Positions 17,964 to 31,097 of a DNA stretch of 64,000 nucleotides are shown in pieces; the stretch's first letter is position 1, and the number at the start of each line of letters is the position of its first letter. The stretch lies in assembly GCA_025738555.1 (NCBI GenBank), contig JAOVFP010000024.1, positions 620,001 through 684,000 of the forward strand, given 5' to 3'. Position numbers and translations under genes: made by a program. This DNA comes from Cyathus striatus. Its lineage: Eukaryota > Basidiomycota > Agaricomycetes > Agaricales > Nidulariaceae. The notes under the pieces are model-generated. The model made no database searches. It saw only the letters and a list, made by a program, of their open reading frames with translations, and was not told the origin of the DNA.

Positions 17964-19857
17964 ATGTTATCCGCTCCTGCTTATGACTTCTCCTTCAACG
18001 CTGACGATGACTGGAACCCCCCACAGCCTCCCCGCCTTTACAGAGCTGCAAGCGTGGGCAGCTGGGGCGTCACTTCCATCGGCCGTGGTTTCCAGTGGAG
18101 CAAAAACGACGATGAGAAGGAGAATCGTCTAGACATCCCAGACACCATCCCCCAGGCCTCTTCAAAGCAGGAGCAGGAGTTTGAATCAAAAACAGACGCA
18201 CTTCCTCGCAAACATGGCCATGCATTCGCAGAGAAATCATTCCTCTCCCACCAACCATCATCATCATCATCATCATCACTATCTCCGCTATCTACCCCCC
18301 CATCCGCCCCTGTTATCTCTCGCATTCAAAGCACTCCAGCCTACGGTGCCACTTATCTCAGGATGGCGTCACCTACCATCGTCGCTGAGCCGCTTAGCTT
18401 ATCCTCCCGTCCTGCAAGCCCTCTCCATTCCTACAAGCAATCCGCCGTAATTTCTCCCTCTTCCCCCCGCCCCAGACGTCGATCCTCTCAACAACGCGTA
18501 TCCTTAATTGCTGGTCGTGTTTCCATTGCTCCCATGGAGCCCCCGTCCCCTCCACCTATATTACCCTACAGCCTAAAACGAACAGACAGTGCGGGCAGCT
18601 TCCTGAGTATCGCCGCTAGCACCCGAGCCCCGTCTCCTTCCACTGGAGAACAAGGATTTTTGGGAGGGCGAAGTATATCTGATTATGAAGTGGAGGGTGA
18701 TATAGGTCGCGGCGCGTATGGACTCGTCAAACGAGGAAGAGAGATTTTACCAGATGGTTCTCTCGGAGTAAGCGCTATCAATGCCATAAAAGATCTCTTT
18801 AAATTTACGTTGTTACTCTCAGCCGCCTCTTGTCATCAAGCAAGTTATCAAATCTCGTATCTTGGCGGACTGTTGGAAAAAGCACCCAAAGTATGGCACT
18901 ATCCCCATCGAAATTTATGTCATGTCTGCCATCTCCAATACTTCTTATGTTTTACCATCTCGGAGACCTTGGGATCCTTCGCGCTTACTATCCAAGGATA
19001 AACTGGGCTCTATCACAAAATCTCCGGAAGAATGGGTTGAAGGCAAAGTCGTTAAAGGCCATCCAAACATTTGTCCCCTCCTCGATTTCTTCGAGGATCA
19101 AAACTACTATTATCTTGTCTTGCCGTCTACAATGCCTGAGCGCCGTCCCGATGAGCCACCACCTCCTTCGGATCTCTTTGATTTAGTAGAAGCCTATCCT
19201 CACGGTCTACCACCAAGTTCAATACGAACCTACTTGGGACAGATCGCTGATGCTCTCTACTTTCTTCACTCTCAAGGGATTGGTGAGTTGACGAGTCGTC
19301 GCAAGTCATGCTCCTTCTAATAACTATGCGTAGTTCATCGTGATGTCAAAGACGAGAACGTTGTACTTGGACCTGACGGAAAATGTATATTGATTGATTT
19401 CGGGAGCTCAGGCTTGGTAAAGAAGAGTGGATGGGATACATTTAGCGGAACGTGAGATTCGTATTTGATGACCATATAACACTCGTGTCTGACGCACTGT
19501 AGTCTCGATTACGCAGGCCCAGAGATTCTACGCGGGGAACGTTACTACGGGAAAGAGCAAGACGTTTGGGCATTCGGTGTAGTGGCTTACGTGCTACTCG
19601 TGGGGGAGTGCCCATTTATGACAGCAGCAGAGGCACAAGACGGTTTCTCATCTCCTTTCGCCAATGCTGCGATATCGCTCGACGAGCGGTGTGCAGAAGG
19701 CAAGGAAAAGGAGGGAGAAGAAGGAGATGGCGGTGGTGCTCTAGGAGATGCCGCGGCACTTGTCAGAGCATGTCTTCAAGTAGACGTCGAGACACGACCA
19801 ACATTTGAAAAGATCCTTCAGTGTCGTTTTCTTGCGGGGCATGGAGGATGGGCATGA
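17964..19857 (+). CDS. Serine/threonine protein kinase of the PAS-kinase (Psk1/Psk2) family, no PAS domain seen
   Basis: The first 240 residues are Ser/Pro-rich and disordered, including a poly-Ser run. The kinase domain starts [20 protein letters not shown] (Gly loop). It continues, after a GTAAGC intron, with [18 protein letters not shown] (VIK lysine) and [12 protein letters not shown] (the Glu of helix C), the PAS-kinase pattern. A kinase-domain insertion of about 40 residues ([11 protein letters not shown] to VEGKVV) follows. Then come [26 protein letters not shown] (catalytic loop), LIDFGSSG (DFG) and [14 protein letters not shown] kinases link nutrient state to sugar and glycogen storage. 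I see no PAS domain in this gene, and the N-terminus is too short and low-complexity to hold one. The ATG at 17964 opens [17 protein letters not shown]. Confidence 0.82.
18256..18279. repeat. (CAT)n/(TCA)n trinucleotide repeat in the kinase gene
   Basis: About eight CAT units are read in the gene as TCA codons, giving a serine run in the disordered N-terminus. A triplet period keeps the frame if the length varies. Confidence 0.85.
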
Positions 19858-20577
19858 ATGATTCCTAATCTCCCTAGGTCGGCTGCTTCGAAGCTCGCGG
19901 TTCGACATTTTCAATTCCCAGTTCCCAAGAAGAGGTGCAAGTATCACGTATCAGGAGGGGTGTTATCGATGAAAAATGAAATTTTCGTGTGGTAGAACTG
20001 GAGTCCAAGCGGTCTCATCATCTATTTTTGTACAACACGCTGCACAGGTCCTATCTTATATCTCTTTGTATCATTATTATTTATCGCTTTTACTGATCTA
20101 TGATGTGCATACTAGCGGTGGGGCATGCGCATAGCAGCAATGGCTGGGTTGTAGACTACATATAATGTGTTGTGTACACTGTAGAGTAGTGAATATACTG
20201 TCGGATGGAGCACATTACACATGGTGAAGAAGGAAGGACGCCGAGCGGAGGTGCAAGTGAAAGATATGAGTGAGAATGGCAAGTTTTGCCAGTTTTCGAT
20301 GGAGTCTACGAGATTTTTCTTCTATCCGCAAAGATCATCCTTTAGATCCGTAATATTTTACTATAAATGGTAGTTTGGGTCGCCGAATTGACGGCCGGAG
20401 CCGCACGGAGTCATGATCACTCCGATTTTATCAGCCATCAAATCTCTCCTATCGATAAAAAAAATTTGGCCGGTACAGTATAACTAGCACAAACACCTGC
20501 GATATCTTTTCGTCCATCCTCCTTCCCAACCACCATCTTCTCTCCTCTGTCCTTCACTTTTTTTTTGCACCCTTTAA
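19858..20577. promoter_or_regulatory. Kinase 3' flank and TEF1 promoter
   Basis: This spacer ends in the promoter of the strongly expressed EF-1alpha gene. A TATA-like ACTATAAATGG lies near 20360, about 210 bases before the probable leader-intron donor. Long pyrimidine tracts (about 20500-20570) follow, typical of fungal TEF1 promoters. The left part (19858-20200) is kinase 3' untranslated region. Confidence 0.6.
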
Positions 20578-20784
20578 GTGAGTATTGGTTTCCTCCTTTT
20601 CGTCGCACCGCACCACCACCTCGATCTTTCCCCAAGACATCTTATTCACCTCCGATGGATCTAAATCGCTTCATCGCGATGAACCTTATCTATCTTTTTT
20701 TCCTCTCTCTTCTAACACCAATCTTCCATCCCCCCCCTTCTGTGGCCACTCTCCATTGCTCCTGCTGACACTCGCCATCCTCAG
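20578..20784 (+). other. Probable 5'-UTR leader intron of TEF1
   Basis: The sequence AA|GTGAGT at 20578 and CATCCTCAG ending at 20784 bracket a pyrimidine-rich 207-base segment that stops 12 bases before the EF-1alpha ATG. Leader introns at this place are common in fungal TEF1 genes and often raise expression. The call is inferred from consensus only. Confidence 0.6.
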
Positions 20785-20796
20785 AACTCGATAAAA

Positions 20797-22628
20797 ATGG
20801 GAAAGGAAAAATCTCACGTTAACGTCGTCGGTCAGTTTTTCTATCTAATCGATCTCTATTGATCTAGTCGCTCATCGTCCCTGATTACCCCACAGTCATC
20901 GGCCACGTCGATTCCGGAAAATCGACCACCACTGGTCACTTGATCTACAAGTGCGGTGGTATCGACAAGCGTACCATTGAAAAGTTCGAGAAGGAAGCTG
21001 CTGAGCTCGGCAAGGGATCCTTCAAGTATGGTATGTTCACGTTCTTTTTCAATTCTTTGCCTCGATTTAATTCAATTTTTTTCATAGCTTGGGTGCTTGA
21101 CAAGCTGAAGGCTGAGCGCGAGCGTGGTATCACTATCGATATCGCACTCTGGAAGTTCGAGACCCCCAGATACAATGTCACCGTATGTTTTTCTTGATTT
21201 TATTAATGGGAGCTTTTTATCTTAAAATTTGCGTAGGTCATTGATGCCCCCGGTCATCGTGATTTCATCAAGAACATGATCACTGGTACCTCCCAGGCTG
21301 ATTGTGCTATCCTCATCATCGCTGGTGGTACCGGTGAGTTCGAGGCTGGTATCTCCAAAGATGGCCAGACCCGCGAGCACGCCCTTCTTGCCTTCACTCT
21401 CGGTGTCCGTCAGCTCATTGTCGCTGTTAACAAGATGGATACCACTAAGGTACGTACCACTAACGCCATTTTGAATAAACAATGTTAATATATTTGTTGC
21501 AGTGGAGCGAGGATCGTTTCAACGAAATTGTTAAGGAAACCTCCACCTTCATCAAGAAGGTTGGTTACAACCCCAAGGCTGTTGCTTTCGTCCCTATTTC
21601 CGGCTGGCACGGTGACAACATGTTGGAGGAATCCCCCAAGTAAGTATTAAATTGCAGTGATTTTTAAGAGAGTTGACGTTGACCGGTGTTTAGCATGACC
21701 TGGTACAAGGGCTGGACCAAGGAGACCAAGGCTGGTGTTGTTAAGGGAAAGACCCTCCTTGATGCTATCGATGCCATCGAGCCCCCCGTTCGTCCTTCCG
21801 ATAAGCCCCTCCGTCTCCCTCTACAGGATGTCTACAAGATTGGTGGTATTGGGACTGTGCCCGTCGGTCGTGTTGAGACTGGTATCATTAAGGCTGGCAT
21901 GGTTGTCACGTTCGCTCCTTCCAACGTTACCACCGAAGTCAAGTCCGTCGAGATGCATCACGAGCAGCTCGAGCAGGGTTCCCCCGGTGATAACGTCGGC
22001 TTCAACGTCAAGTGAGTGCTGATGATTCTTTTTTTCTCCAAAGTTTTGTATTTATCGGTTAATGTAGGAACGTCTCTGTCAAGGATATTCGTCGTGGAAA
22101 CGTTGCCTCCGACTCTAAGAACGATCCCGCCAAGGAGGCTGCTTCTTTCAACGCCCAGGTCATCATCCTTAACCACCCTGGTCAGATTGGTGCTGGCTAT
22201 GCTCCAGTTCTTGATTGTCACACTGCCCATATTGCTTGCAAATTCGCTGAGCTCATCGAGAAGATTGATCGTCGTACTGGTAAATCCCTTGAAGAGGCTC
22301 CCAAATTCGTCAAGTCTGGTGATGCTTGCATTGCCAAGCTCGTTCCCAGCAAGCCCATGGTAGGTTGTACTTATTGTTTGTATCTGACTTGTTATATTGA
22401 CTCATCCTCCTTAGTGCGTTGAGTCTTACAACGAGTATCCTCCTCTTGGTCGTTTCGCCGTTCGTGACATGAGGCAGACCGTTGCCGTCGGCATCATCAA
22501 GTCCGTTGACAAGACTGATAAGACTGGAGGCAAGGGTAAGTAGTGGCTTATTTTCTGCACTGAGTGGTATTCATGGTATTCTTCCTATAGTGACGAAGTC
22601 CGCTGAGAAGGCTGCCAAGAAGAAGTAA
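20797..22628 (+). CDS. TEF1: Translation elongation factor 1-alpha (eEF1A)
   Basis: eEF1A is the GTPase that brings aminoacyl-tRNA to the ribosomal A site. Nine exons read [11 protein letters not shown], then [21 protein letters not shown] (P loop), [20 protein letters not shown] (switch I), [14 protein letters not shown] (DxPGH), [10 protein letters not shown] (NKMD), [11 protein letters not shown] (SGW), then domains 2 and 3. The protein ends [13 protein letters not shown]. The expected length of about 460 residues is met. The introns are short (about 50-65 bases) and split codons cleanly. The first intron falls immediately after NVV, as in other Agaricomycetes. The ATAAAAATGG context at 20797 fits a strong start. 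Confidence 0.97.
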
Positions 22629-22917
22629 ACTAGATGTAGAATTTTTGTATCATATTGTCATCTCATCTCGTTTTCTTTTTCTATCTGCTCATACGGTTCT
22701 ATCTGCAATGTGTGTTATTGCTATCACATCCACGATCATTTTGTATTCATGATAACGAAATTTACGTCGCGTACAATTCGGGCGTGAGTATGGTCTTTTG
22801 TATGAAAACTGAAGACAAATAAAAATCTTTTCACATTGTAATATACTACTTTCAGTTGCGTGAGTTTAATTTTAAACGAATGGTCATTTATAAGTAAGTG
22901 TACTTGTAGAGTACATA

Positions 22918-24377
22918 CTAGCATACATGTTCAGGCTCTTTACCATCATTGCTTCTAGGGCCCAGGTCTCTAGCCACGGTGCGTTCAAATACTTCCATCA
23001 TGAAAGAGAACAACGAACGCGTCAATGCAGCATCCCAACGCCCCTTGGAGCTCTCATCGCGTATAAATGCATGCTGGGCTTGTACTTCAAGAAACTAACA
23101 AGTGTGTCAGACACGATGACAAAAATTATCATATGAGACGCACTGAGACGGTAACGTTGGCATCTTCGAGTGTCGTACGTATCAAGTCCCGACCAGCGCG
23201 TGGTACATGGGTATCCTGTGAGTATAATACACGACTGAAAATACATGGGAAGGACGATTGCAGTGCTACTGACCTGCTTTCCGAAAATCATCTAAGATGG
23301 GCGTTGTCAAAAATTGGCAGTGTGGATAATCATAACACGTACAACGAGCTCGCCTTTTCCACTTAGATCTCCATTTCTAACTTTGATAAGAGTGTCGTCG
23401 GTTTTTCCCTTCCCGAGCGTGGCGCTGTGAATATCAGTTGCGAAAAAGCAAACGGATGCGAGAACTCGTGCATCAAAGGCAGCCTAGAAGTCGGGTTGGT
23501 TAATGGGATAGATATGTCAGAATACACATACACGGAATGCCTGCGATGTCAAAATTAGATATATAATAGTGAGGATAATCAAATACGCACGAGATGGCCG
23601 CCCAGACACATTCCCGTAGCTTTACAATAAGTACTACAATTAGATTTAGTCGTGATTACAATGTGAGACGCAACCTGCGATTCTTCCGTTGCAGTTATCC
23701 AAAGAAACCAGAAGGTCGACAGTCAAAGTGGCATCCTATGATTATATCAGTAAAACTTCTTCAATGATGAATACATACGAGACATACTTCGTCGTACGCG
23801 GCAACTGCTTTCTCCACCTATGACAAGTTATTTTCTGGGATTTTCACGAGATGACCTCAAAGTACATTACCTTATAGTTGTTTCCTCTATCAGTACCTGT
23901 GTAAGAGTGTACAGATGAGTTGAAGGGATGGTAACTGGATGACAGTCGACAAGCCTTCTACATCATACGAAATTGGCTCAGGTCCTTCAAATTCATGATA
24001 CACCGAAGGGCAAGCTAGTTGAAGTGAGGATTCGTAGGTCATCTACCAAAGCTATACGTGCTCCATACCAACAACGTAGCCTTGGCTGGCAATCTGCCCT
24101 GCGAACCGTTCGACTGGACCAGTAACTTGATATATTTCACTGGACAGTATTCAACTAACACTTCGAACAGAGGATGATGAAATAGATACCTAAATACAAC
24201 AACACCTGGAGATCATAGTTGAAAAGAAGAAATCTGTAAATATGTGTAATATCTCTACTGACCCGGAAACTTCGCCTGAGGATAATTGGGTACGCTGGGA
24301 GAAATAACGAAGATGCGGATCGGACGACCGTTATCAAGCTTTGAGGGTACGTCGTAGTATTTTTTTGAAATAAGCAT
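22918..24377 (-). CDS. Dienelactone hydrolase family protein
   Basis: This is an alpha/beta-hydrolase of the carboxymethylenebutenolidase type. The spliced protein begins MLISKKYYDVPSKLDNGRPI, then IRIFVISPSVPNYPQAKFPG, then VVVFSEIYQVTGPVERFAGQ and IASQGYVV. The catalytic triad is visible: Cys in GMCLGGHLA, Asp in VIYGKQDTHVP and His in VQAQHAFIRDE. CPSVYHEFEGPEPISYD and RWDAALTRSLFSFMMEVFER are also family features. The gene is broken by many very small exons, several of 20-60 bases. The stop is at 22918 after KEPEHVC. The true substrate is unknown. Fungal members act on dienelactones from aromatic breakdown or simply as esterases. Confidence 0.85.
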
Positions 24378-24607
24378 GGTGCTTAACACTGCAGGTCGGA
24401 ATGGCGAGAACTTGATGAAGGAGTGAGACTCCTGAGAGAGAGATTGTCGACCGGAAATAGCGGGCCGGGGAACGTTGATGCGCTCAAACGTGCGTCTGTC
24501 TGCTAAGTCGTCGGGGGTCCCACACTCCGCAAGTCAGAATTTTCGACAATGTCCATCTCACGTATCTCTACATCTTAACCGTTCTTTCATATCCGCCATA
24601 ACGCCCA

Positions 24608-25461
24608 ATGGCTCAGCCACAAGCTCGTATCCGACCCTTCATTCCTGCAGATGATAAATTGGCTCTGTTCGTCATAGGAAAGGCCAATCTCGAAACATTG
24701 GCTGTTGCAAACAACAAGGGTATTTATCTACCTTTCATCCAGACTGAATGGTCCTAACAGACGTTGTTGGACAGTCTATACAAATCCGCTAACCATAAGC
24801 GCGTGGTTGCTGTTGACTTCCGTGTTTATACAATATATGCAATGGTGGCCGTCTGCTCAAGCTGGCGTATTCGGATACTTGAAGCCACTGCCGGCTTTTG
24901 CTGCCATAGCTGTTCCCATATTAGCATTTGTGGACTGGTAAATTTTTCTGTCCTTTCTAAGTGATCAAACTTACGCGTTTCGGAAGGATAAACCGTCCCT
25001 ATTTCGAGCAACATGTTCAGACGGTTCTTCGTCAGCCCGATATACAAAATATAGCAAAATATTACTCTCCCTCTGCGTCAGGCTTCTGGATTCTTGAGTA
25101 CGGAGACAAGTTCGTTGGACTTATTGCCCTAGATTCATCTTCGAAGGACGCAAATGACAAGTCGGCTTCAAATACGCGCTCTGCCGTAATCCGTCATTTC
25201 TACGTCGATGAAGCCTTCAGGCATATTCGGATACAAGAAGATCTACTACTCCATGCGGTGAAGCATGGGTTTAACTCAGACTCTGGGATCAAATCTATTC
25301 GTGCCCCGGCATCGTCGCTCGCCAAATATGCGCTAGATGCACTCTGCAAGTTTGGATTCGTGTTCGAAAGTGATGATGCAAAAGTTGGCTTATTCAACTG
25401 GAAATTGAGCACCTATGTGTTGGACAGGAAAAATTGGGAAAAGAGGATACAACATTTGTAG
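24608..25461 (+). CDS. Membrane-associated GNAT N-acetyltransferase (NAT8-like)
   Basis: The protein opens MAQPQARIRPFIPADDKLAL, a GNAT beta1 strand with the RxFxPxD pattern. It continues with VIGKANLETLAVANNK, then two hydrophobic segments (TISAWLLLTSVFIQYM and KPLPAFAAIAVPILAFVDW) like those of NAT8-type acetyltransferases. The acyl-CoA part follows: FWILEYGDKFVGLIALDSS and VIRHFYVDEAFRHIRIQEDLL, which corresponds to the V-x3-RxxG/A region in a degenerate form (RHIRIQ). The end is NWKLSTYVLDRKNWEKRIQHL. It has three exons. The first acceptor is best placed at TTGGACAG to keep frame. Substrate unknown. An AATAAA overlaps the region just after the stop. Confidence 0.72.
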
Positions 25462-25462
25462 C

Positions 25463-25468
25463 AATAAA
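25463..25468 (+). terminator. Polyadenylation signal AATAAA
   Basis: AATAAA directly after the acetyltransferase stop codon. The next gene starts only about 80 bases on, so this transcript must end close by. Confidence 0.5.
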
Positions 25469-25546
25469 ATACTCGTAATATATAAATATGTTCGGAGCAC
25501 TGGACTTTCCAGGCGATGATCACTACCACTCTTCAAAACCACTGTC

Positions 25547-26761
25547 ATGTCGCTACTTTCATCTGTCCTTGGTGACGATCGTAGTCAACATTCCTTCATT
25601 GTATTGCAGTCATCCATTGCACAGTTCAGTTTGCCATTGCTGAGACCATTACTCAGATTGCCATCCAAACCGGGAAAAATCCTGCCACATATTAATCTAG
25701 TGTTTTGTCTCCTCTACAATCCGTCGACATTCGTGGAAGATGTTGCCTCTGAAAATACACAGCTCTATGACTACACCGGAAGAGTGCCAGATTACGATGG
25801 TTTATCTACAGATATGCGAGACCTGATAATAACCGCTGTGAAACAAGGTCTGTATCTGATTACTCTTCTGTTGCAGATGAACTTGCTGAATAGGCTCTTG
25901 TAGCACCACCCCGGTCATTAAACGTGGTTATAGATGCAGTCGATATCCTTGCATCCGACATAGACTCGCTCTCAGAGACATACAAGTTCCTGAAGGAACT
26001 TCTCCGGGTTGTCCACAAACATTCGCGTATGTCTCCGTGATCTCTTCTTGTTATCTTGGCTGACATTTAGTTGAACTAGAGGACTCCCGTTTAATTCTTC
26101 ACGTCCTCCGACCATCACCGTTAATTCATTTATTAACTGAAACAAGATTTTCTCCGTCCCTGACCCTTGTAACGGCACATCCGCCAGTGCTTCTAACATA
26201 CATCGCGACGGAATATCTCACACCTCCGCCTCCAGCATCCCATGAAGCCAAGTTTTGGAGCATCTTCCTACCTATCAGCGAGAGAGGTTATGACATCGAG
26301 CAACTCGTGTTTGGGGGACAAGGAAGGGGTTGCGGAGACCCCGACGAATTCGTCGCAGAGGTTGTGGTAAGGAGCGCGGAAGGAGGCAGAAAGCGAGCGG
26401 TGGAACGCGTCTTGGAGGGCTGGTCAAATGCCGATGGCCCTTGTGATTTGACAACATTATCGAGCTTGAAGAGCCTACGCCTGAAGGCTCTAGTGGCGCA
26501 GCCTACCTCGGATCCTACTCAGAACGTATCCTTCAATCTAACACTGACTGTATCTCAGCAAGAATCGCGCGCACAAGTTCCTCTTCCCTATGCACACGAA
26601 GGTATGTGAATATGAATCAATGCGATGCATACATGCTTACATGCAGAATACTAGGCAAACCATTATCATTGACAAATAATCAAGCAGGTGCCATATTCTA
26701 CGACCCGGATTCAGCAGATGATATAGACGACGATGACCCAGACGAAGATTTGGATATCTAG
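25547..26761 (+). CDS. ELP5: Elongator complex subunit Elp5
   Basis: Elp5 forms, with Elp4 and Elp6, the RecA-like hexamer of Elongator, which modifies wobble uridines of tRNA. The start is MSLLSSVLGDDRSQHSFIVLQ. Internal landmarks are NVVIDAVDILASDIDSLSETY, LRPSPLIHLLTETRFSPSL and VTAHPPVLLTYIATEYLTPPP. The C-terminus IFYDPDSADDIDDDDPDEDLDI is an acidic tail found in fungal Elp5 proteins. It has four exons with short introns. It is tightly packed behind the acetyltransferase gene and converges with the aminotransferase gene. Confidence 0.85.
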
Positions 26762-26925
26762 AACGTTGTGCATAGGAACATTTGAATGAAACTGCAATCC
26801 ATGATATTGAAGAGTCCACCTGTTTCTACAACAGATATACGTATGGTATAGAAGTAATAGTGTATATCTATCAGTCTACAAGGATAATTTTGAAGACATC
26901 ACCACAAGCTCAGCGTGGAGGATAT

Positions 26926-28472
<1,547 letters not shown>

Positions 28473-28787
28473 TGAAAGAGACGAGAGAGGAAGAGACGAG
28501 AGGGAAGAAGAGAAGAGAGGAGTGGAAGAAATAGGAATTGAAAGGGGCAGCAGCTGGCTGTGACTCGACGCTGAAGACGACACCTGTTGCACTACGCTCG
28601 CTTCACCTCGGTACTAGAGCGGCCCAGATCTCCTAAACGCCGAACCACCCGGACCCTGCTTGTCACTGTTTGCCATCTATCTTATCTTATCCTCACATGT
28701 TATCGACGTCAGATCAGCTGATCTCATCTGACTAGATCTGACTCCGAGACCATCTTTATTCCTCCATCCACCTCCACCTCTACCATC
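28473..28787. promoter_or_regulatory. Bidirectional promoter, aspartate aminotransferase / aspartyl-tRNA synthetase
   Basis: A 315-base spacer separates two divergent ATGs. The left half is GA-rich on the plus strand (pyrimidine-rich leader of the aminotransferase). The right half contains TGATCTCATCTGACTAGATC-like near repeats (about 28710-28740). No consensus TATA is obvious. Confidence 0.6.
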
Positions 28788-30730
28788 ATGGCCGATAACC
28801 AACCCTCTCCCCCGCAGCAGCAGGAAGACTCCAAGGGGCCCTCCAAGAGCGAGCTCAAGAAAGCCGCAAAGCTTGCCGAAAAGCAAAAGAAGGCCGACGA
28901 GAAGGCTGCTAAGCAGCAGGAGCTTGCCCAGCAAAAGGCAGCCGCAGACATTGTCAGTGCATCCGCCTTATTCTGCGTATATCTATCTCAATACTACTTC
29001 CACTACAGGACTTTGCAAAGGATTTATATGGTCCGCTTCCCTTGAATCAATCTCAGTCTCGTCCCCGCAAATCTAGGGCTCAGATTTCCGCTCTGCCCTC
29101 TCATGTTGGAGAGAGCGTTCTTCTCCGCGCACGAGTCCATACATCTCGTGCACAAGGCAATAAAATGGTCTTCCTTAATCTGAGACAGCGCACCGATTCC
29201 GTCCAGGCCCTTTTGATCGTAAAGGAAGGCCAGATCTCGAAGCAGATGGTCAAGTGGGCCACCGGTCTCGCCGACGAGAGCATCGTTCTCGTCCAAGGTA
29301 TCGTCGAGAAAACTGCCGAACCCATCAAGAGCGCCAGTGTCAGCGACGTTGAGCTTCACATTTCTGAGGCGAGTCTTTGATCAGTCTACATCGTGCCCTT
29401 TCCTTTCTTAATCTGCACTCTAGATATATCTCATTTCTGGTATCGATGGTCGCCTTCCGTTTACTGTTGACGATGCTACACGTTCAGATGCTGCAGCCGT
29501 CGAAGGTTTCAACCGTGTCCTCCTCGAGACTCGCCTTAACAATCGTGTCGTCGATCTCCGCGTACGCGCTGTTCTCCCGCCTTCCTTCCTCTCACTCACA
29601 CTTTTACTTTAGACCCAAACAAATCAAGCCGTTTTCAAGCTCCAGGGTGCCATTGGAGACCTCTTCCGCGAGTACTTGTCCGCAAACGGGTTTATAGAGA
29701 TTCACAGCCCTAAGCTGCAAGGCGCCGCAACCGAATCAGGTGCATCTGTATTTAAAGTTAGCTATTTCAAGGGTGCGGAGCATGCCTGTCTCTGTCTGTT
29801 TGATTGCTTGGCTTGACTAATCACTCAGGAAACGCCTTCCTGGCCCAATCTCCCCAACTTGCAAAGCAAATGGCTATTGCTGCCGACTTTGAGCGTGTTT
29901 ATGAAATTGGACCCGTTTTCCGTGCTGAAGACTCAAATACCCACCGCCATCTTACTGAATTTATTGGTTTAGATCTAGAAATGACAATAGAGGAACACTA
30001 CCATGAGGTTATGGAGGTGTTGGACGGTCTTTTCGTATCGATATTCAGGGGGTTGCGTCAGAAGTACCAGAAGGAAATCGACGTCGTCGGCCAACAGTTC
30101 CCTGCTGAGGAATTCAAGTGGAGAGAAGGCCCAGAAGGTACATTAAAGCTCACCTTCAAGGAGGCTGTCGATCTTCTCGTCGAGTCCGGTGTTCCTCGTG
30201 AGGACCTGGATGACATCAAGTACGTGTCTTACTTCACAACTCATTTTCTCGACTTTCTAACTGGAAAAATCGCAGCACTGAAAATGAGAAGAAACTTGGG
30301 ACCATTATTAAGGCCAAATACGACATCGATTATTATATCATCGACAAATTCCCCATGGCTCTTCGACCGTTTTACACCATGCCTGATCCCGAGAATCCCG
30401 TAAGTGTTAAGAATTCACTTCATTTCTCCCGGCAACCTTAACCCACCTGATTAGGACGTTTCAAACTCCTATGACTTCTTTATGCGAGGCGAAGAGATTC
30501 TCTCCGGAGCGCAGCGTATCCACGATCCGGCCCTCCTCTGTGAAAAGATGCGTAGCAAAGGTGTTGATCCAGATTCCATGAAAGACTACGTCAATGCCTT
30601 CCGCATGGGCTGCGCCCCCCACGGTGGAGGGGGAATCGGTTTGGAGCGCGTGCTTATGCTCTTCTTGAAGCTGAATAATATCAGGCGCGCGTCTCTCTTC
30701 CCGAGAGACCCCAAGAGGTTGGAACCTTGA
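28788..30730 (+). CDS. DPS1: Aspartyl-tRNA synthetase, cytoplasmic
   Basis: A class IIb synthetase with a lysine-rich N-terminal extension ([20 protein letters not shown]) that in eukaryotes helps tRNA binding. The OB-fold anticodon-binding domain follows ([32 protein letters not shown]). The catalytic core begins at [20 protein letters not shown] and has the QSPQLAKQ loop, motif 2 [15 protein letters not shown] and motif 3 [13 protein letters not shown]. The C-terminus is [14 protein letters not shown]. It has about eight exons. The lack of a presequence and the presence of the lysine helix argue for the cytosolic form. It lies head to head with the aspartate-producing aminotransferase. Confidence 0.94.
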
Positions 30731-31097
30731 GATGGATGGCTGGTGGAAAGAGAGAAGAGAGAGAGTGCTCAGGACGGTAGAATTACAAGTACTTGCGGCT
30801 AGAGCCTAGTTGTAAGTGTAGCAGATGCAAATACGTACACATCCGGTGGAGGATCGCTCCGCCAAGTGCAAAGAAGTTTCAGCAAGCCGCTAGCCGCTTC
30901 CGAACAGAAGCTGCTATGAATAATCCACGCCTGATACCTACCATCATCCGCAATGGAAGTTGCCACAATACCACGCTAGCCCAACCTTCATTTTCTACCT
31001 ATAATAAAGTAACTTCCATCCTGTAGACCCTAGCGCTTGCCGCTATTCCCCCCTCCCATCACCCTCACCCCGCAATCCTGCCTCCCCGTCCCCCGCC
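30731..31097. other. Spacer: AspRS 3' flank and promoter of the single-TM gene
   Basis: About 370 bases between two rightward genes, purine-rich on the left and C-rich next to the downstream ATG. No gene is visible. Confidence 0.5.
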
